This document shows, piece by piece, positions 61,589 to 64,000 of a DNA stretch of 64,000 nt; position 1 is the stretch's first letter, and each line of letters begins with the position of its first letter. Source of the stretch: Clostridiaceae bacterium OM02-2AC (GTDB taxonomy: Bacteria; Bacillota_I; Bacilli_A; Erysipelotrichales; Erysipelotrichaceae); the NCBI GenBank assembly GCA_003481775.1, contig QULU01000024.1, positions 9,002-73,001 of the forward strand, written 5' to 3'. Below the pieces are notes generated by a model, which ran no database searches, was not told the origin of the DNA, and saw only the letters and a list, made by a program, of their open reading frames with translations. The translations under genes were made by a program, and so were the position numbers.

Positions 61589-63202
61589 ATGAAACAACAG
61601 ATTTACAATACTGCACTTTATCTTAGGTTAAGCCGAGATGATGAATTACAGGGCGAAAGTTCCAGCATTACCACACAAAGAAGTATGTTGCGTCTATATG
61701 CAAAAGAACATCATTTGAATGTGATTGATGAGTATATTGATGACGGCTGGTCGGGAACAAATTTTGAAAGACCGAGTTTCCAGAGAATGATTGAAGATAT
61801 AGAGGCAGGAAAAATCAACTGTGTTGTAACGAAAGACCTTTCCCGACTTGGCAGAAATTATATTATGACAGGACAATATACAGAATTGTATTTTCCCAGC
61901 CATAATGTCCGTTACATAGCGATTGACGACGGTGTAGACAGCGAAAAAGGCGAAAGTGAGATTGCACCATTTAAGAATATCATCAATGAATGGGTGGCAA
62001 GAGATACAAGCCGTAAAGTGAAATCTGCATTTAAGACAAAATTTGCAGAGGGTGCATATTATGGGGCTTATGCTCCGTTAGGATATAAGAAACACCCCGA
62101 CATCAAAGGAAAACTGCTGGTTGATGAGGAAACAAAATGGATTGTTGAAAAAATCTTCTCCCTAGCCTATCAAGGTTATGGTAGTGCCAAAATCACAAAG
62201 GTACTGCGAGAAGAAAAAGTTCCAACAGCGTCTTGGCTGAATTTTACAAGGTACGGTACTTTTGCACATATCTTTGAGGGAAAGCCCGACAGCAAGCGTT
62301 ATGAGTGGACGATTGCTCATGTCAAGGCAATCTTAAAAAATGAAGTCTATATCGGAAACAGCGTTCATAATCGACAATCAACAGTTTCATTCAAGAGCAA
62401 GAAGAAAGTGCGTAAGCCTGAAAGTGAATGGTTTCGAGTAGAAAATACCCATGAGCCGATTATTGATAAGGAAGTGTTTTATCGTGTGCAGGAACAGATA
62501 AAATCAAGGCGTAGACAGACAAAGGAAAAAGCAACGCCGATATTTGCAGGGCTTGTCAAGTGTGCGGATTGTGGCTGGTCTATGCGGTTTGCGACAAATA
62601 AGGCAAATAAAACGCCATACAGTTATTATGCTTGCAGTTACTACGGGCAGTTTGGAAAAGGTACTTGCTCTATGCACTATATCCGTTATGATGTGTTGTA
62701 TCAAGCCGTATTGGAACGATTGCAGTATTGGACTAAGGCAGTACAGCAGGACGAAGAAAAGGTGTTGAATAAGATACAAAAGGCTGGCAATGCAGAGCGA
62801 ATACGGGCAAAGAAGAAAAAGGCAAGTGCTTTGAAGAAAGCCGAGAGCCGACAAAATGAGATTGACCGCTTGTTTGCGAAAATGTATGAAGATAGAGCCT
62901 GTGAGAAGATAACGGAACGAAACTTCATCATGCTGTCGGGGAAATATCAAAAAGAACAGATAGAACTGGAACAGCAGATAACCAACCTAAGAGAAGAATT
63001 AAGTAAAATGGAACAGGATATGATAGGTGCTGAAAAGTGGATTGAGTTAATCAAGGAGTATTCCGTACCAAAGGAACTGACAGCACCGTTATTAAATGCA
63101 ATGATAGAAAAAATCCTTATTCACGAAGCAACAACGAATGAGGACAATGAAAGAATACAGGAAATAGAGATATATTACCGATTTATTGGAAAAGTAGACT
63201 GA
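61589..63202 (+). CDS. Large serine recombinase (integrase)
   Basis: 537 residues. N-terminal resolvase domain with the nucleophile S15 in ALYLRLSRDDE and the arginine region TKDLSRLGRN; then a recombinase domain with APLGYKKHP, a zinc ribbon (CADCGW, then YACSYY and GTCSMHYIRYD) and a coiled coil (about residues 395-480). This is the layout of TndX/TnpX-type integrases, which cut at a two-base core. It sits at the right end, its stop 34 bases from the crossover GG. Start behind AAAGGAGG. Confidence 0.96.
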   Translation: MKQQIYNTALYLRLSRDDELQGESSSITTQRSMLRLYAKEHHLNVIDEYIDDGWSGTNFERPSFQRMIEDIEAGKINCVVTKDLSRLGRNYIMTGQYTELYFPSHNVRYIAIDDGVDSEKGESEIAPFKNIINEWVARDTSRKVKSAFKTKFAEGAYYGAYAPLGYKKHPDIKGKLLVDEETKWIVEKIFSLAYQGYGSAKITKVLREEKVPTASWLNFTRYGTFAHIFEGKPDSKRYEWTIAHVKAILKNEVYIGNSVHNRQSTVSFKSKKKVRKPESEWFRVENTHEPIIDKEVFYRVQEQIKSRRRQTKEKATPIFAGLVKCADCGWSMRFATNKANKTPYSYYACSYYGQFGKGTCSMHYIRYDVLYQAVLERLQYWTKAVQQDEEKVLNKIQKAGNAERIRAKKKKASALKKAESRQNEIDRLFAKMYEDRACEKITERNFIMLSGKYQKEQIELEQQITNLREELSKMEQDMIGAEKWIELIKEYSVPKELTAPLLNAMIEKILIHEATTNEDNERIQEIEIYYRFIGKVD

Positions 63203-63228
63203 TAATGAGGGTTCATATCTTTAACTAA

Positions 63229-63238
63229 GGGAAACTGG
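63229..63238. repeat. Right end of the element (attR core and terminal repeat)
   Basis: GGGAAACT (63229-63236), inverted partner of the left-end AGTTTCCC, then crossover GG (63237-63238), after which the host gene resumes. Confidence 0.75.
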
Positions 63239-63809
63239 GAGCGCTTATCCGGAAATGGAAAAAGCACTCTTATTGTGTAAGCTTTTTGCCTGTTCTCTGG
63301 ATGAACTCATGCGCAAAAATATGCAACAGGAGGATGCAGCCTACCAGAATATGCATATCGAAGAAATACCCGCATTCCATTATATAAGATATGTGGTTAT
63401 CAGCTGTGATCCGGAAGGCGATGCATTGCATCACATACGGGAATGGGCTGCAATGAACGGCATTGTAGAGCCAAACATTATCGGGTGGGATTTTCCGATT
63501 CTCTCACAGGAACAAATCAATGTTTATCATATGCACGGCTATTCCGCAGCATGCATACTTCCTGAAGGCTACGATTTCACCTGTACAGAGATACAGCAGC
63601 AGAAGGCTCAGAAATATGCTGTATTAACGATTACCGATCCATTTAATCAGCCCTTTGTCAGTATTCCAAATGCATTCAAAACACTTCTTCGTTACATAGA
63701 GGTAAACAATCTGACACATAACATGACGAAGGATATTATTGATAACTTTGAACGTGTATATGAAAAAGACGGTATGACATTCATGGATATTCATATCGCT
63801 ATAGAATAG
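63239..63809 (+). pseudogene. HTH regulator gene, right part (with effector-binding-like domain)
   Basis: Continues the gene begun at 55146: after GG the frame reads SAYPEMEKALLLCKLFACSL, then DEL, the standard end of an Xre-type HTH. The following 150 residues (HIEEIPAFHYIRYVVISCDP, IGWDFPILSQEQIN, INVYHMHGYSAACILPEGYD) resemble a GyrI/AraC effector-binding fold. It cannot be expressed as the full protein while the element is inserted; an internal ATG at 63255 could only give a truncated form. Excision would restore it. Confidence 0.88.
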
Positions 63810-64000
63810 AACCTTACTTCCCAAGTGCTTTACAAAACAAAAGACCGGACATTGCTTCAGTCATCCTTCATTTCATATGATTAAGCTGAAAAAAAGAAAG
63901 AAGAAATAACATGCCTAACTTCATATAAAGTGTACCCCATGTCAAGGACAAAGATAAAAAAACCAGTGTAAAAAATAAGCAGAATATATTATCTTTGATT
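63810..64000. other. Spacer at right window edge
   Basis: No frame, terminator or fold was recognised in the last 190 bases. Confidence 0.4.

Larger units (their letters stand above)
55260..63236. mobile_element. Integrative mobilizable element carrying a riboflavin operon
   Basis: About 7,977 bases. Contents in order: left end, FMN riboswitch, ribD-ribE-ribBA-ribH, candidate oriT, MobT relaxase, phased repeat array, a small frame, and a large serine recombinase whose stop lies 34 bases from the right end. The element splits an HTH gene at a GG dinucleotide, the two-base crossover expected of serine recombinases. It has a relaxase and oriT but no mating-pair genes, so it would need a helper conjugative element. 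The cargo codons are more A+T rich than neighbouring genes, in line with transfer. Confidence 0.9.

Noticed and set aside
59060..61589. Idea that the element is a full conjugative transposon
   Set aside because: No coupling protein, VirB4-like ATPase or other mating-channel gene is present; only relaxase and oriT, so it is mobilizable at most.

Overview
The window reads as a chromosomal segment of a gut-type Bacillota. Gene content points that way: many phosphotransferase (PTS) loci, BglG/LicR, DeoR and GntR regulators, rubrerythrin, the MEP isoprenoid enzyme IspF, the sporulation-type protein YtaF, strong AGGAGG ribosome sites and intrinsic terminators. The mix would fit an Erysipelotrichia such as [Clostridium] innocuum, but that is an inference; no rRNA or other marker gene is present.

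Layout. 0-4 kb: a lactose/cellobiose-type PTS operon (cut at the left edge) divergent from a LicR-like activator. 4-8.5 kb: a DeoR regulator, a mannose-family PTS operon with only IIC and IID, and deoC. 8.8-16.5 kb: housekeeping and stress genes (rubrerythrin, a Fur-family repressor, ispF, two paralogous lipoproteins, mntP behind a yybP-ykoY riboswitch, rarA, an acetyltransferase, a membrane-anchored MsrA-MsrB). 16.8-27 kb: a second mannose-family PTS (IIB-IIC-IID plus a detached IIA) with three cupin-type sugar-phosphate isomerases and a PHP-domain phosphoesterase, apparently controlled by a GntR/HutC repressor whose 12-bp operator recurs three times. 27-31.6 kb: a sugar-acid/glycerate module (dehydrogenase, HpcH-type aldolase, glycerate kinase, CdaR-like regulator). 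31.7-40 kb: an AAA/DUF4143 ATPase, then a fructose-family PTS with two class II aldolases, a BglG-type activator and a ROK kinase. 40-53 kb: gpmI, a hydrolase, an Rpn-type nuclease, ytaF, an AT-hook protein divergent from an HNH nuclease, a rhodanese/Rrf2/thioredoxin/thioredoxin reductase operon, and an Opu-type osmolyte ABC transporter. 53-54.5 kb: a membrane-anchored Ntn hydrolase.

The most striking part is 55.26-63.24 kb: an integrative mobilizable element of about 8 kb. It carries a complete riboflavin pathway (ribD-ribE-ribBA-ribH) under its own FMN riboswitch, a candidate oriT of the ICEBs1/Tn916 type, a MobT (Rep_trans) relaxase, a phased array of about 64-bp repeats, and a large serine recombinase at its right end. 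It sits inside a helix-turn-helix regulator gene. Joining the flanks at a shared GG dinucleotide rebuilds an uninterrupted 228-residue reading frame, so the insertion site can be read to the base. The cargo looks more A+T rich, with more TTA leucine codons, than the surrounding chromosome.

Relics of three other genes (nagB, a peptide-binding protein, a DUF4143 ATPase) mark older decay. No CRISPR array, rRNA or tRNA was recognised.
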